NCBI RefSeq assembly: GCF_000308855.1
Contig: NZ_BAGM01000111.1
Coordinates: 1 to 45,363 of the forward strand
Length of the DNA: 45,363 nucleotides
Source of the DNA: Nocardia veterana NBRC 100344
Lineage (GTDB): Bacteria; Actinomycetota; Actinomycetes; Mycobacteriales; Mycobacteriaceae
Reading direction: 5' to 3'
The notes under the pieces are model-generated. The model did not search any database and was not told the origin of the DNA. It worked only from the letters and a program-made list of their open reading frames with translations. Below, in pieces: positions 44,967-45,363 of the stretch (the first letter of the stretch is position 1; each line of letters begins with the position of its first letter). The position numbers were made by a program, and so were the translations under genes.

Positions 44967-45363
44967 TCAGTACGCGGAGTTGACGTTGTCCATCGAGCCG
45001 TAACGGTGCGCGGCGTAGTTGCAGGCGGCCGCGATGTTGGCAACCGGATCCCAGATGTCCCAGGAGGTGCCGTCGACGTGGTAGGCCTGGAAGGTCGGGT
45101 CGATGACCTGCAGCAGCCCCTTGGAGGGGATGCCGTTCATGGCGTTGATGTCGTACAGGTTGATGGCCTGCGGGTTACCCGAGGACTCCCGGATGATGTT
45201 GCGGTAGATGCCGTCGTAGCTGCCGGGGATTCCGTGCGCGGCCATGATGTCGAGGGCGTTGCGGATCCAGCCGTCGAGGTTGTCCGGGTAGACCGGGGCC
45301 GGCGGGGGCGGCGGCGGCAGCACCGGCTCGGGAGCGGGGGCCGGCATCGGCGCCGGAATGGCC
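44967..45363 (-). CDS. Secreted lytic transglycosylase (SLT) domain protein, N-terminus outside window
   Basis: The frame runs off the window edge, so at least 131 residues are seen and the start is missing. A Pro/Ala linker (PAPEPVLPPPPPPAPVYP) precedes an SLT-type domain: IIRESSGNPQAINLYDINAM with the likely catalytic Glu, SKGLLQVIDPTFQAYHVDG and NIAAACNYAAHRYGSMDNV. These cut peptidoglycan glycan strands outside the cell. The missing part presumably holds a signal peptide. Confidence 0.85.
   Translation of the reverse strand, partial: AIPAPMPAPAPEPVLPPPPPPAPVYPDNLDGWIRNALDIMAAHGIPGSYDGIYRNIIRESSGNPQAINLYDINAMNGIPSKGLLQVIDPTFQAYHVDGTSWDIWDPVANIAAACNYAAHRYGSMDNVNSAY

Overview
The window is chromosomal DNA of a high-GC actinobacterium, most probably Nocardia or a close mycolic-acid relative. 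Signs are the very high G+C, GTG and TTG starts, ATGA gene overlaps, mycothiol conjugate amidase (mca), an antigen-85-type esterase, a lipid-droplet protein and a DUF8020-like secreted protein. From memory, the backbone order matches the Mycobacterium tuberculosis Rv1079-Rv1110 region: ispH, the Rv1109c family, xseA-xseB, DUF4245, glpX, fumC, desA2, phoH2, glyA, coaA, short-chain Z-prenyl synthase, hemolysin III, DUF255 protein, DUF4307, mca, greA, metB.

Accessory blocks interrupt this backbone. 6.1-8.6 kb: DUF2938 protein and MFS exporter, divergent from an XRE-cupin regulator with a palindrome between them. 10.2-12.2 kb: FAD monooxygenase divergent from a TetR regulator with a nested operator. 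12.2-17.7 kb: a six-gene minus-strand run (MFS importer, CoA-transferase, acyl-CoA dehydrogenase, LysR, two DUF202 proteins) that shares a 50-bp upstream element with the next gene, a secreted protein. 20.5 kb: LGFP lipoprotein. 23.3-25.4 kb: cytochrome P450 divergent from an unusual two-HTH regulator, with a cluster of TGCAAC sites between them. 32.1-33.7 kb: membrane class III cyclase. 36-40.7 kb: quinone oxidoreductase, two small proteins, the Ro60 locus and an esterase.

The most striking system is at 37.59-39.70 kb. A bacterial Ro60 (TROVE-vWA) gene is preceded by two tandem Y-type noncoding RNAs. The first carries a circularly permuted but otherwise complete tRNA-like body (T arm, capped 7-bp acceptor stem, U8-A9, D arm, imperfect anticodon stem). 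The second keeps only the T arm plus a capped acceptor-like stem, resembling a tRNA minihelix. Both share a CCGGTGCGCAG motif, a CGGTTACTTC motif and a closing stem with a compensatory base-pair change.

Other points of interest: several genes have a -10 hexamer 6-7 nt before the start codon, suggesting leaderless mRNAs; greA has a long perfect hairpin at its predicted transcription start; a 35-residue peptide gene lies beside glyA; and the desaturase DesA2 appears to lack canonical di-iron ligands.
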